64,000 bases of DNA from Enterococcus mundtii. GTDB taxonomy: Bacteria > Bacillota > Bacilli > Lactobacillales > Enterococcaceae. Location of the stretch: the NCBI RefSeq assembly GCF_013394305.1, contig NZ_AP019810.1, positions 124,001 through 188,000 on the forward strand. Direction: 5' to 3'. Both the position numbers and the translations under genes were made by a program. A model generated the notes under the pieces. It did not search any database. It had not been told where the DNA came from and was given only the letters and a program-made list of their open reading frames with translations. Positions 1 through 8,742 of the stretch are shown piece after piece (position 1 is the stretch's first letter; each line of letters opens with the position of its first letter).

Positions 1-273
1 TCTTTAATATCAAGCGTTCAGATACTGATTATATCATAAACTATTTTTACATATTATATTTTATCGTTATTTTTTAATCTAAAACCATTCACATAGATTG
101 CTTTATTTAATATTTTTCATCCATAAATTTTGATAAACAGCTATATTTATAACGTTTTAAATTCATCTTTATTTTAGTTATATATAAAAAACAAATGAAC
201 CATTAACACAATTTCAATGATTCATTAGATAAAGATATAATAATTCCGAATCTTCTCTATTTTTGAGACAACT
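1..273. other. AT-rich stretch without a recognisable gene
   Basis: No open frame of useful length, RNA gene or clear repeat was seen on either strand. The sequence is very AT-rich and lies beyond the terminator of the minus-strand operon at its right, so it looks like intergenic sequence. Confidence 0.5.
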
Positions 274-317
274 AAAAAAACTACCACCATCAACTTTATC
301 TAAGCTGATAGTAGCAG
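274..317 (-). terminator. Rho-independent terminator of the S14/L32 paralogue operon
   Basis: A 14-bp stem (281-294 with 304-317, four G:U pairs) closes a 9-base loop. On the minus strand it is followed by seven U at 280-274. It lies just past the stop codon of the gene ending at 329. Confidence 0.85.
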
Positions 318-328
318 TTTTCTCTTAC

Positions 329-736
329 TTAATAGATATGATAATCCGACTGTCCTTCTTGTTCAATTGTAATGACTAGTCGATGCGGCAAACAGATACT
401 TGTTTGTCCAGGTTCCGAGATCCAGTCAGTTCTGACAGCGATTTGATCGGGACTATTATCTTCTTTAACTCTGATCTTGCCTTCATGGATTTCGACAATA
501 TTGTATTGGGTATCAGATGGATAGTAAGTCACCATCTTGCTACTGATTTCATCTAAATCAAATCGTTCGACTTCTTTTCCGTCGATTTTGACTACTGCAT
601 ACTTCACACTATTACCGATTTCTGCGTTATCAAATGACAAAGCAAAGACAATTGTCGGAACGAAAGAAGCAACTACCAGAATACTAATAATGATGATATC
701 CCAAGGTTTTATACCTGATTTACGAAAGTTGTGCAT
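329..736 (-). CDS. NusG domain II-containing membrane-anchored protein
   Basis: This 135-residue protein has one N-terminal hydrophobic segment (about residues 13-33) followed by an extracellular domain. The domain resembles the NusG domain II family (formerly DUF1312): it ends with the typical CLPHRLVITIE-like strand around residues 115-124 after a GQTSI stretch. Members are small anchored proteins of unknown role. The start has a Shine-Dalgarno AAAGGA. The gene is last in a four-gene run (S14, L32, a 125-residue protein, this gene) with short gaps and a strong terminator after it. If transcription runs through, its expression would follow the Zur-type operator upstream. Family assignment is fairly sure; function is unknown. 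Confidence 0.75.
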   Translation of the reverse strand: MHNFRKSGIKPWDIIIISILVVASFVPTIVFALSFDNAEIGNSVKYAVVKIDGKEVERFDLDEISSKMVTYYPSDTQYNIVEIHEGKIRVKEDNSPDQIAVRTDWISEPGQTSICLPHRLVITIEQEGQSDYHIY

Positions 737-772
737 ATTGATTGTCCTTTTGGATTTTCTTATTCTATCCTT

Positions 773-1150
773 TTATCGATCTTCTAAATAGATGTTGATT
801 TGTTGTTCGTCATCATAATCCAGTTGATCAGTTTCAAGCATTTCCATTAATTCTATTTTCAAGTCTACAGGAATCTCCCAGAAGCCGTCAATAGATTTGA
901 ACAAATCGGCGTCATACTTTTGAAAAATAGGATAAATGTCCAAAAATTCTTCAAAGGACAAGTTTTGTTTTTCGTAATAGTCTTTGACAAGGCCTTGCTC
1001 TAGCGCATGTTCTGTAGGAAGGCCAGTTTCTGTGATCAGTTTCTTATCGACCATCGCACGATAGAATTCCCCTTTATCTACAGGTTCTTTCACCGTTTCC
1101 GAATAATATTTGATTCCTTGTTCGACTAATGGCGGATAAATAATTTCCAT
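773..1150 (-). CDS. Hypothetical acidic protein in the Zur-type operon
   Basis: This 125-residue protein is rich in Asp and Glu. It has no signal peptide, membrane segment or cysteine, and no motif I recognise. The start is supported by an AAGGGGG Shine-Dalgarno. It begins 30 bases after the L32 stop and ends 36 bases before the NusG-domain-II gene, with no terminator in either gap, so co-transcription with the ribosomal paralogues is likely. It is probably a soluble cytoplasmic protein; I cannot name a function. Confidence 0.7.
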   Translation of the reverse strand: MEIIYPPLVEQGIKYYSETVKEPVDKGEFYRAMVDKKLITETGLPTEHALEQGLVKDYYEKQNLSFEEFLDIYPIFQKYDADLFKSIDGFWEIPVDLKIELMEMLETDQLDYDDEQQINIYLEDR

Positions 1151-1180
1151 TTCTTGAACCCCCTTGCAGCTTCCAATCGG

Positions 1181-1348
1181 TTATTCTGTCACTTTGCGTC
1201 CTTTATAGTAGCCTTTTAAAGAGACATGATGGCTTCGACGATAATCACCAGTCAACTCGTCAAAAGAAATCTCTGGTTTCGTCAAACTTTGGTGTGTTCG
1301 TCGCAAACGTTTTTTTGCTTTCGATGTTTTTCTTGCTGGTACTGCCAT
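1181..1348 (-). CDS. rpmF: Ribosomal protein bL32, zinc-independent paralogue
   Basis: This 55-residue protein begins [19 protein letters not shown], the standard bL32 N-terminus. In the second half it lacks both CxxC pairs that bind zinc in the usual form. Cysteine-free (C-minus) ribosomal paralogues are typically made under zinc limitation and replace the zinc-containing copies, freeing zinc. It follows the cysteine-free S14 gene by 17 bases, which supports that reading. The start ATG at 1348 has an AGGAGG-like Shine-Dalgarno. An ordinary zinc-binding L32 should exist elsewhere in the genome. Confidence 0.9.
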   Translation of the reverse strand: MAVPARKTSKAKKRLRRTHQSLTKPEISFDELTGDYRRSHHVSLKGYYKGRKVTE

Positions 1349-1365
1349 AACTTTTTCCTCCTATT

Positions 1366-1635
1366 TTACCAACTTGCTTTTTTAACTCCTGGGATCAATC
1401 CTTGATGTGCCAGTTCTCTAAAAGTGATTCGAGACATGCCAAATTTTCTCATGTAGCCTCGAGGACGTCCATCTGTTTGATCTCTAAGTTTTAAACGATT
1501 AGGATTGGACTCTTTGGGCAACTTAGCTAGTCCTTCATAATCATTTGCTGCTTTCAACTCTTGACGTTGTTCACTATATTTATTGATCAAAGCTACTTGC
1601 TTATTCATTTTTGCAATTTTTGATTTTTTTGCCAC
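1366..1635 (-). CDS. rpsN: Ribosomal protein uS14, zinc-independent paralogue
   Basis: This 89-residue S14 of the long, cysteine-free type (YhzA/RpsN2-like) carries the conserved C-terminal [19 protein letters not shown] region. The short zinc form has about 61 residues and a CxxC-CxxC ribbon; here there are no cysteines. Translation appears to start at GTG (1635), with GGAG about 11 bases upstream. It is the first gene of the operon, behind a promoter with a Zur-type palindrome. In Bacillus the equivalent gene is derepressed by Zur when zinc is scarce, and the same is inferred here. Confidence 0.93.
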   Translation of the reverse strand: MAKKSKIAKMNKQVALINKYSEQRQELKAANDYEGLAKLPKESNPNRLKLRDQTDGRPRGYMRKFGMSRITFRELAHQGLIPGVKKASW

Positions 1636-1671
1636 TAATAATCTGCTCCTTTATTTCACTTTATATTATCC

Positions 1672-1692
1672 AAATCGTAACTATTACGTTTT
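1672..1692 (-). promoter_or_regulatory. Candidate Zur operator
   Basis: The core TCGTAACTATTACG, flanked by A/T runs, closely matches the Bacillus Zur box (TCGTAATnATTACGA). It lies just downstream of the predicted transcription start and 37 bases ahead of the S14 start codon, where a bound repressor would block transcription. Confidence 0.85.
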
Positions 1693-1702
1693 AGGTAGAA
1701 CA

Positions 1703-1731
1703 ACAATACCATGTATTTATTTGTTTGTCAA
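1703..1731 (-). promoter_or_regulatory. Promoter of the S14/L32 paralogue operon
   Basis: On the minus strand, TTGACA (1731-1726), a 17-base spacer and TATTGT (1708-1703) form a good sigma-A promoter. An extended TG lies one base before the -10. The Zur-type palindrome covers about +3 to +23. Confidence 0.8.
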
Positions 1732-1795
1732 AAAAGTAACACTAATAAAAAATATGGCTGATCGACCTTGTACTGAGCGTGTGTTTTTGAGAACA

Positions 1796-1846
1796 TTGAA
1801 AAAGCACCCATGATATGTATCACATCCATCACGGTGAGCTTTTTTT
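1796..1846. terminator. Imperfect hairpin, possible terminator
   Basis: The arms at about 1803-1814 and 1828-1840 pair imperfectly. T runs flank both sides, so it could stop transcription from either direction, including that of the decayed YxeA-family gene. Confidence 0.45.
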
Positions 1847-1885
1847 ATTATTAACTACCTCAAATGTAATTAAACAATTCAGCCA

Positions 1886-2277
1886 TTATATATTGATTTT
1901 TTGCAATGCTTTCGTAGGCACTTCGTTTTCTGATACTTCACTCCAGCGCTTTCCTTGTAAACCTTTTGCATCGATTTTACAAGTATCGACCTTACTTTAA
2001 TTTGTGATCCGCTAATTTTATTTACTGTTTGTTGAGTGTCATCTTCATCGTATCCTTCAAACGTCTAGAGATAATCCTTCCCTTTTTTATCCCCACTACT
2101 TGTTTTGACATAGTATTCTTTCACTTCTTTATCAGATAAAAAATTATCCGTTAATGCTTGAAAGCCTTCTGTCTTTGATTCAATAAAAAATGCACCGATT
2201 CCTAAAATAAGCGCAATTACTAATAATCCTTTTACTAGTTTTCCCATTATCATTCCCACTTCCCTATTCTTTTTCAC
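1886..2277 (-). pseudogene. YxeA-family (DUF1093) protein, broken
   Basis: The intact N-terminal part has a hydrophobic anchor and the family's YYVKT strand, then meets an in-frame TAG (2062-2064). In the same frame the family pattern continues (FEGYDEDDTQQTV). After a frameshift near 2000 another frame gives the C-terminus (DAKGLQGKRWSEVSENEVPTKALQKINI in pieces), ending at 1886. YxeA proteins are small secreted or anchored proteins of about 110-120 residues. One nonsense and one frameshift mutation leave at most the first 70 residues. A sequencing error would have to occur twice to explain this. Confidence 0.75.
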
Positions 2278-2396
2278 TTCCTGTCTAAATTATAAAATAA
2301 GGCAATGATCCGAAATCTATTCTTCCTATGTTTAACTTACATTAACGTAATAGAATTTGTTTCTAACCATTGATTTTGAACTAGATAGAATAATGC

Positions 2397-2444
2397 AATA
2401 AAAATAACCCATAAAATCCAAACTATTCTCGGATTTTACAGGTT
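2397..2444 (-). terminator. Terminator of the secreted C39-like protease gene
   Basis: A 14-bp stem with two mismatches (2406-2419 with 2431-2444) is followed on the minus strand by a TATTTTTATT tract. It lies 45 bases past the stop codon at 2490. Confidence 0.75.
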
Positions 2445-2489
2445 ATGGGAAAAGAATTACTGCAACCATTGTTTTTGTTAAGCTTTAGT

Positions 2490-3869
2490 CTATCTTACAA
2501 CTACCGCATATTTACGTGCATTATAAATATTCTCAAATGTTGCCCGATTCATCCAATAAGAACCACTGATAGGATCAGATACATGGACTTGATTACTTCC
2601 TTTATTATATCCATCAAGAGTGACCGCATGATTATTATTCGCTGCGATACCAAAATTCCAATTTCCCCAACGGATTGGCTGAAAGTTGATCGTCACCCAA
2701 GCAACAACCGGATGGCCATTTTTGACTTCGTTTAACAACGTACTCATCGAGCTACCTGAAATATTTTGGACATTTCCGTACTTCTTGCCCCACGCCGTCA
2801 AAGGTGTAGGATAAATTGCAGAATAAGTCCATGAGTTTTCGACAAATGGGCTGCCGACAAAACCGCTGTTTGGATTACCATTCGGAGATTTAGGAATTGT
2901 ATTCAAAAATTGAGTCAAACTCCAGTTGGTGATCTTTCCTTTATATTGAAGTGCCTGTAATAAAGAAGCCCCTTCACATCCACTTGGCGCACCCAACGCA
3001 TATTGGTTGTAATTTTTCACACCCAATAGCTTATAGTCCTCTTGATTTTGTTGACCACTGCCAACTGCGTACCAACCAACACCTTCATAGACCCAGCCTT
3101 GTTTCGTGATTACTTTTTTCTCGTTTTCATCTAATGTGTAATGGTGCCAGTTGACTCGTTTATTATATAAACGACTGACAGGAATGGCATTCGCTCCTTT
3201 ATAGGAATACCAACCGATTCCTTCATACTTCCAGCCTTGTTTCGTGATACTATCTCTTTCTTTTGCGTTCAACGTATAAAAATGTTCTCCATTGTAGCGA
3301 TTGTACAAACGATAGACTGGATCACCACTTGTCGGTGCCTGCCAACCAACACCTTCGTAATTCCAACCAATCCTTCTTAAATGATCTCGTTCACCAGTAT
3401 CTCTCGTGTAAAAATGCTCCCCACTATGTGGATTGAATAAACGATACATTGGAATCGTTTGCACAGCTGCTCGAAATAATCTTGGAGAACCTTCGATCAA
3501 TTCCTCTTTTGGCGCTTGCGTGATATCAGCTTCGTTTTTACCAGCTTTTTCCGGCGCTTGCAAAACTACTTCTACTCCATCGACGATTGCAGTTTGTGGT
3601 TGCTCTGGTTGAGCTTCTTTTGCTTCACTCGCTTGTACTGGTGGTGTTTGTTGTGTCTCTTGCGCGGGTATCTCTGTTTCTTTCTCTTGACTGACTTCAT
3701 TCGTTTCTGTACTTTTTATCTGTGGAGCTGCTGACGTTTGAGTCGATTCAGTCGAGGTTTCCATTGTAGACGAATCCTCTGCAAAAACTTGACTCACACC
3801 AAACGAACTCGCTAAAATCGCAAGTATCGTGAACCCACAAATCCCCTTAGAAATAAATCCCCTTTTCAT
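2490..3869 (-). CDS. Secreted C39-like cysteine peptidase with DUF5648-type repeats
   Basis: The ATG at 3869 is preferred because GAGGAGG lies just upstream; an ATG five codons earlier overlaps that site. The 459-residue product has a signal peptide (cleavage about VFA-ED, residue 30) and a Ser/Thr/Gln/Pro/Glu-rich linker to about 140. Three repeats of about 43 residues with YRLYN..GEHFYT....W.YEG.GW follow to about 272 (DUF5648-like). The C-terminal domain resembles the peptidase C39-like family, with Cys in SGCEGASLL, His in NNHAVTLDGYN and a following DP. It is probably exported and cell-surface associated, binding wall or glycan through the repeats. Target unknown. No LPXTG motif is present. 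Confidence 0.8.
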   Translation of the reverse strand: MKRGFISKGICGFTILAILASSFGVSQVFAEDSSTMETSTESTQTSAAPQIKSTETNEVSQEKETEIPAQETQQTPPVQASEAKEAQPEQPQTAIVDGVEVVLQAPEKAGKNEADITQAPKEELIEGSPRLFRAAVQTIPMYRLFNPHSGEHFYTRDTGERDHLRRIGWNYEGVGWQAPTSGDPVYRLYNRYNGEHFYTLNAKERDSITKQGWKYEGIGWYSYKGANAIPVSRLYNKRVNWHHYTLDENEKKVITKQGWVYEGVGWYAVGSGQQNQEDYKLLGVKNYNQYALGAPSGCEGASLLQALQYKGKITNWSLTQFLNTIPKSPNGNPNSGFVGSPFVENSWTYSAIYPTPLTAWGKKYGNVQNISGSSMSTLLNEVKNGHPVVAWVTINFQPIRWGNWNFGIAANNNHAVTLDGYNKGSNQVHVSDPISGSYWMNRATFENIYNARKYAVVVR

Positions 3870-4094
3870 CTTTTTCCTCCTCATAAATGAACAAAAAATA
3901 GCAATAGATTTTACATAAGATGTTTCCTAAAAATATTATAACGATAATAATATAAACTCTGATTAAATTATACATGAATCTATTTTTTTGTCCGAATGAT
4001 TTGTTTAATCTATTTGAGAACCAAAGGAAGCATACGCTAATTTCATTTAGTAAAAGTAGATGGAGCTAAGGTAGAAATGAATGAATCGTATCAT

Positions 4095-4802
4095 TTAGAA
4101 TATGAGGGTTTCCAATGTTGGCGAACTTATATTATTATGAATGCGCCCATCCTTTATAACAATTGCTCTGGAAGATTGACTGGCAAGCTCTAGATCATGA
4201 GTCACCATAACGATTGTCTTTCCTTTGCTTACTAATTCTTTAAGTACTTCCATAATAAGGATACGTGAGTGAGTATCTAATGCGCTAGTAGGTTCATCTA
4301 AAAACAATATTTCTGGATCTGCTAATATTGTGCGCCCAATTGCAACTTTTTGTTGTTCACCACCCGAAAGAGCATCAATAGGCTGGTGTAAATCCGCTTT
4401 TAATTCCAATCGTTCTGCCAAAGTATCGACATTTCCCCTTTTTATTTTGTGCCCATTCAATGTTCCTGGGAGTACCATATTATCGTAGGCTGACAATGAA
4501 GGTATGAGTTGAAAATCTTGAAAAATAAAACCAATTTTTTTACGACGAAACTTTGCTAATTTCGCTGCACTCCATCCATATGGTGATTTACCATCAATTA
4601 ACACCTCTCCTTTTGTAGGAGGTAATAAGCTAGAAATACAATGAAGCAACGTTGTTTTTCCTGAACCAGAAGGTCCTACGATCGATACAAACTCTTGTTG
4701 CTTTACTTCAAAAGAAATATCAGTCAGCACTTGTAAAAGATTTCCTTTCGCAAGCTGTATCTCTTTTTTTAATTCGTTTATTGAAATAACTATCTCTCTC
4801 AT
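4095..4802 (-). CDS. ABC transporter ATP-binding protein, MacB/LolD type
   Basis: This 235-residue ATPase has Walker A GPSGSGKT, a Q-loop FIFQDFQ, signature LSGGEQQ, Walker B ILFLDEP and H-loop VTHD. It belongs to the subfamily that pairs with FtsX-like permeases for peptide export or envelope stress. The ATG at 4802 is chosen because GGAGG sits 9 bases upstream; an earlier in-frame ATG lacks a site. Its partner permease lies 193 bases upstream on the same strand. Such pairs often handle antimicrobial peptides or lipoproteins, but nothing here shows the substrate. Confidence 0.85.
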   Translation of the reverse strand: MREIVISINELKKEIQLAKGNLLQVLTDISFEVKQQEFVSIVGPSGSGKTTLLHCISSLLPPTKGEVLIDGKSPYGWSAAKLAKFRRKKIGFIFQDFQLIPSLSAYDNMVLPGTLNGHKIKRGNVDTLAERLELKADLHQPIDALSGGEQQKVAIGRTILADPEILFLDEPTSALDTHSRILIMEVLKELVSKGKTIVMVTHDLELASQSSRAIVIKDGRIHNNISSPTLETLIF

Positions 4803-4995
4803 CGATATTAACCTCCATAAAATCATTCTAGTTTATAAATCAAACTCTCATACAAAACTGTAGGACGCAAACTACTCATTGATAGTATAAGGATCTCCCA
4901 ATTCAGCAATTTCTTTCCTTCTTTCAATCTGAATTAATTACTTTCTTATGTTTGATTCAATTAAAACAATCTATTCTTTTAGTATATTAATAAAT

Positions 4996-6372
4996 CTACT
5001 CGACATACTTTTTTAACGTATAGTGCTCAAACCAATAAATTGCAATAAAACATAAACCGAATATTAGAAAAGCGCCTAACGATAATAGGAGATTAACCGA
5101 CCAATTTGCCTTAAAAATATTGCCACCACCCAGATAGGTCACTCTTAGCAGTGGAATCGCAAACAATATTGTTCCAATGAAGGTAATTATTATTGAAATG
5201 AATGAAACTGAACTGATTTCAATGATTCTCATTTTAAAAATCCAATCTGGTGTACATCCAGTATAAAAATAATTTTTAGGTTCAACTTTTGTTTTTATTC
5301 TAAAAAGGCAAATTGACACAATTACATTTGCTAAACTAATGAGTATTGGCGCCCCGAATACAAAAATAAGGTTGATGATCAAATCTGAGATATAAGAACT
5401 ATCATTTGTTCCATCAATTAGTAGTTTAGTGTTGAGAAACAAAGCTATAAAATTCCCAACTAGCATAGTAATGATGCTGACTGGACGAATTAATTTTATT
5501 AATTCTTTTATATTGTATTGTATATTGTAAAGTGCAGTGCGGATCATCGGATTCTTTGTCATTTTTGGTACCCCAACAATTCTATGTACTATCCCTCGAA
5601 ATATGGGACGAATCAAAAAATTCATAGTAATCAGTACAGACAACCACAGAAGAAGCAATAAATTCATCGAGTTACTCATACTTCGAGTATATTCTTTTAT
5701 TAAAGTTGGATCAGGAACATTTTTTAAATATAAATATATTGTTGCCCCTACGCTCACTAGTGATGCAAGTATTCCCAAAAATTTGCCGCTATTCTTCATT
5801 TTAATAAACGCTCTGTTGGAAGAAAGGCTCCCCTTTCTTTTCTTATAATTTTTAAGACAATAACGCATACATGTATATAGAATAATTGCTAGTTGGATCA
5901 ATATCACAACAAAAACAACATTCCATGAGAATTGAAGCGGGATATGTACAAGAGAAGCTTTAGCAGAACTCGAAGGTAAGGTGGTCAAAAAAAGCTGTGA
6001 AGCTTTTAAGGAAAAGCCGCTCCCAATAACAGCTCCAATCATACCAATTACTAACATTTGTCCAGTCATCACCAAACTGATTTGAGCAGGAGAAGCTCCT
6101 AAAAGAAGCAATATGTCATTTGTTCCATCAAAAAAGTCTATACACTGTTTCATTGCATTGATAGTCAATAAAAAAAACATTACTATCCCTATTACTATTG
6201 GTAACTGCATAAAAACACCATAATCAACTGAACTGTTAAGATCAGCCCTACTTAAAGCATTTAATATCACAAAAGCAGTGCTAAATATTAATCCAGAAAC
6301 AATAAAAATAGGTAGGATGGATAGCCAAATTTTCCAATGCTGTAAAAATTGCTTTAAAATCAACTTAAACAT
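4996..6372 (-). CDS. ABC transporter permease, FtsX-like
   Basis: This 458-residue membrane protein has about eight hydrophobic segments in two halves. A loop of the form NDILLLLGASPAQISLVMTGQ is typical of FtsX/MacB-like permeases, in which four core helices move in response to ATP hydrolysis. GAGGAGG precedes the ATG at 6372. It is paired with the ATPase gene downstream. There is no adjacent two-component system of the kind seen with bacitracin-sensing exporters, so function in peptide efflux or immunity is only inferred. Confidence 0.75.
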   Translation of the reverse strand: MFKLILKQFLQHWKIWLSILPIFIVSGLIFSTAFVILNALSRADLNSSVDYGVFMQLPIVIGIVMFFLLTINAMKQCIDFFDGTNDILLLLGASPAQISLVMTGQMLVIGMIGAVIGSGFSLKASQLFLTTLPSSSAKASLVHIPLQFSWNVVFVVILIQLAIILYTCMRYCLKNYKKRKGSLSSNRAFIKMKNSGKFLGILASLVSVGATIYLYLKNVPDPTLIKEYTRSMSNSMNLLLLLWLSVLITMNFLIRPIFRGIVHRIVGVPKMTKNPMIRTALYNIQYNIKELIKLIRPVSIITMLVGNFIALFLNTKLLIDGTNDSSYISDLIINLIFVFGAPILISLANVIVSICLFRIKTKVEPKNYFYTGCTPDWIFKMRIIEISSVSFISIIITFIGTILFAIPLLRVTYLGGGNIFKANWSVNLLLSLGAFLIFGLCFIAIYWFEHYTLKKYVE

Positions 6373-6645
6373 TTATCTGTTGCCTCCTCATTTAACATAT
6401 CTAAATTTAAGGTAGCATAAGAAAATTGTAGTAACAATTAGACTTTAGCCTTATTATGTATAAAAATTAAGTAATCAATCTAAAAAATACGCATCAAGAA
6501 CCTACTATGTTTTAGCTATTCTAATAGAATGCTTGGATAGCTAACAATTATCTTAAGATATTAAAGCGAAACCCTTAAAGTGATAGAAGTCATTACCTTT
6601 TCAAATGAAGGATCTTGCTTCAACATGGAAAAACGTTGTTTTCCA
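6373..6645. other. Gene-free stretch upstream of the ABC transporter
   Basis: This holds the untranslated leader and promoter of the permease gene. I could not fix a convincing -35/-10 pair. The right end leads into the lepA terminator. A 61-codon open frame over this area is rejected because it runs through that terminator. Confidence 0.5.
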
Positions 6646-6684
6646 GAAAAAAAGACAGAAAGAAATTCTCCACTTCTTTCTGTC
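6646..6684 (-). terminator. Terminator of lepA
   Basis: A perfect 11-bp stem (6654-6664 with 6674-6684) and 9-base loop are followed by a U-rich tract on the minus strand. It lies about 75 bases past the lepA stop. Confidence 0.92.
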
Positions 6685-6758
6685 ATAATTATTCTAATAT
6701 TCCTCTTAACCAACATCATTTGACAAAGAACTAAGTTTTTTTGCAATAGCCTATTAGG

Positions 6759-8594
6759 CTATTTCTTCGGTTCATCCTCGTCCATCTTCAGAACAGCCAT
6801 GAAGGCTTCTTGAGGGACTTCGACGTTACCGATTTGTTTCATTCGTTTCTTACCTTCTTTTTGTTTTTCAAGAAGTTTACGTTTACGGGAAACGTCACCA
6901 CCGTAACATTTGGCCAACACGTTTTTACGTAAGGCTTTGATGTCTGAACGGGCAACGATTTTTTGTCCGATCGCCGCTTGGATCGGTACCTCGAATTGTT
7001 GACGAGGGATCAGTTTTTTCAGTTTTTCAACGATGGCTTTTCCGCGTTCATAGGCAAAATCACGGTGAACGATGAAGCTTAATGCGTCGACTTTTTCAGC
7101 ATTCAGCAAGATATCCATTTTCACTAGCTTGCTCTTTTGATAACCTGACATTTCGTAGTCAAGTGAAGCGTAGCCTTTCGTGCTTGATTTTAGTTTGTCA
7201 AAGAAATCAAAGACGATCTCTGACAAAGGCAAGTTATAAACGACATTGACACGATAATCATCTAAATAATCCATTGTAATAAAATCGCCACGTTTACGTT
7301 GCGAAAGTTCCATGACTGCACCAACGTACTCATTAGGTACCATGATCTGTGCTTTCACAAAAGGTTCTTCGACATCTTGGATCGTGACTGGTTCAGGAAA
7401 ATCAGCAGGATTATCAACAACGACCATCGAACCGTCTGTTTTGTTGACATGATAGATTACAGAAGGCGCTGTCGTGATCAATTCAAGATTGAACTCACGC
7501 TCTAAACGCTCTTGGACGACATCCATGTGAAGTAATCCTAAGAAGCCACAACGGAAACCAAAGCCAAGTGCTTGTGATGTTTCTGGTTCAAACTGCAAAG
7601 CAGCATCATTCAGTTGAAGTTTTTCCAATGCTTCACGCAGATCATTATATCGTGATGTGTCGATCGGGTATAAACCACAATAGACCATTGGGTTCATTTT
7701 ACGATAACCTGGTAATGCTTCTGTAGCTGGATTATCCGCAAGTGTCACTGTATCCCCAACACTTGTATCTTGAACTGTCTTGATGCTTGCGGTGATATAA
7801 CCGACATCACCGACCATCAAAAAGTCACGAGCAATCGTTTTTGGTGAGAAAACGCCGACTTCGGTCACATCGAAGGTCTTGCCATTACTCATCAATTTGA
7901 TTTTATCCCCTGCTTTGACAACACCATCGGTGATACGTACGTTTAAAATAACCCCGCGGTAACTGTCATAGATCGAATCAAAAATCAAGGCTTTCAAAGG
8001 AGCTTCTAGATCGCCTGAAGGTGCTGGGACATATTCCACTACTTGTTCCAGTATTTCTTCGATACCAATTCCAGACTTCGCACTTGCTAAGACCGCTTCA
8101 CTGGCATCGATGCCGATCACTTCTTCGATTTCATTACGCACACGCTCTGGATCTGCGGCTGGTAAATCGATCTTATTGATGACTGGTAAAATCTCTAGGT
8201 CATTATCTAATGCCAAATAAACATTGGCTAATGTTTGTGCTTCAATCCCTTGAGCGGCATCCACGACTAAGACTGCGCCTTCACAGGCAGCTAAACTTCG
8301 AGATACTTCATAGGTAAAATCGACGTGCCCTGGGGTATCGATCAAATGGAAGATGTACGTCTCCCCGTTTTTAGCCGTATAGTTCAATTCTACGGCATTA
8401 AGTTTGATCGTGATCCCACGTTCACGTTCTAGATCCATGGAGTCTAATAACTGATCTTGCATTTCGCGAGACGTCACAGTGTTCGTCTTTTCCAAAATCC
8501 GATCGGCCAAAGTTGATTTCCCATGGTCGATATGAGCAATGATCGAAAAATTTCGAATTTGCTGTTGGCGTTGTTTCATTTTCTTTATATCCAT
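6759..8594 (-). CDS. lepA: Elongation factor 4 (LepA), ribosomal back-translocase GTPase
   Basis: This 611-residue translational GTPase has G1 AHIDHGKST, switch [10 protein letters not shown] and G4 NKIDLP, followed by EF-G-like domains and the LepA-specific C-terminal domain with [23 protein letters not shown]4 acts on ribosomes in a post- or over-translocated state and aids synthesis under stress. The start at 8594 is preferred over one 12 codons upstream because GAGGAG lies 6 bases before it and [26 protein letters not shown] is the usual N-terminus. It is monocistronic with its own terminator, and divergent from the acetyltransferase gene. Confidence 0.97.
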   Translation of the reverse strand: MDIKKMKQRQQQIRNFSIIAHIDHGKSTLADRILEKTNTVTSREMQDQLLDSMDLERERGITIKLNAVELNYTAKNGETYIFHLIDTPGHVDFTYEVSRSLAACEGAVLVVDAAQGIEAQTLANVYLALDNDLEILPVINKIDLPAADPERVRNEIEEVIGIDASEAVLASAKSGIGIEEILEQVVEYVPAPSGDLEAPLKALIFDSIYDSYRGVILNVRITDGVVKAGDKIKLMSNGKTFDVTEVGVFSPKTIARDFLMVGDVGYITASIKTVQDTSVGDTVTLADNPATEALPGYRKMNPMVYCGLYPIDTSRYNDLREALEKLQLNDAALQFEPETSQALGFGFRCGFLGLLHMDVVQERLEREFNLELITTAPSVIYHVNKTDGSMVVVDNPADFPEPVTIQDVEEPFVKAQIMVPNEYVGAVMELSQRKRGDFITMDYLDDYRVNVVYNLPLSEIVFDFFDKLKSSTKGYASLDYEMSGYQKSKLVKMDILLNAEKVDALSFIVHRDFAYERGKAIVEKLKKLIPRQQFEVPIQAAIGQKIVARSDIKALRKNVLAKCYGGDVSRKRKLLEKQKEGKKRMKQIGNVEVPQEAFMAVLKMDEDEPKK

Positions 8595-8702
8595 AGCGTC
8601 TCCTCTTTTCATATAATCAGCACTTTTCATTATACCAACGAAAAGGAGGAATTTAAAGACTTTTTCCTTCTAAGGACTTTAGAAGTTTTTTTTTTAAACT
8701 TT

Positions 8703-8711
8703 TGTTATACT
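8703..8711 (+). promoter_or_regulatory. Extended -10 of the acetyltransferase operon
   Basis: TGTTATACT is a good extended -10 element 32 bases before the start codon. The -35 region is only a T-rich tract without a clear hexamer. Confidence 0.55.
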
Positions 8712-8742
8712 GTGAACAAGTAACTAAATTGGAGTTGAAAAA

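Noticed and set aside
1583-2000. Plus-strand frames opposite the S14 gene and YxeA remnant
   Set aside because: They oppose a convincing promoter, operator and S14 gene and have no protein-like composition.
6561-6746. 61-codon frame between the ABC permease and lepA
   Set aside because: It runs straight through the lepA terminator hairpin and has no ribosome site.
8523-8723. Plus-strand frame over the lepA start
   Set aside because: It overlaps the conserved LepA N-terminus and the acetyltransferase promoter.
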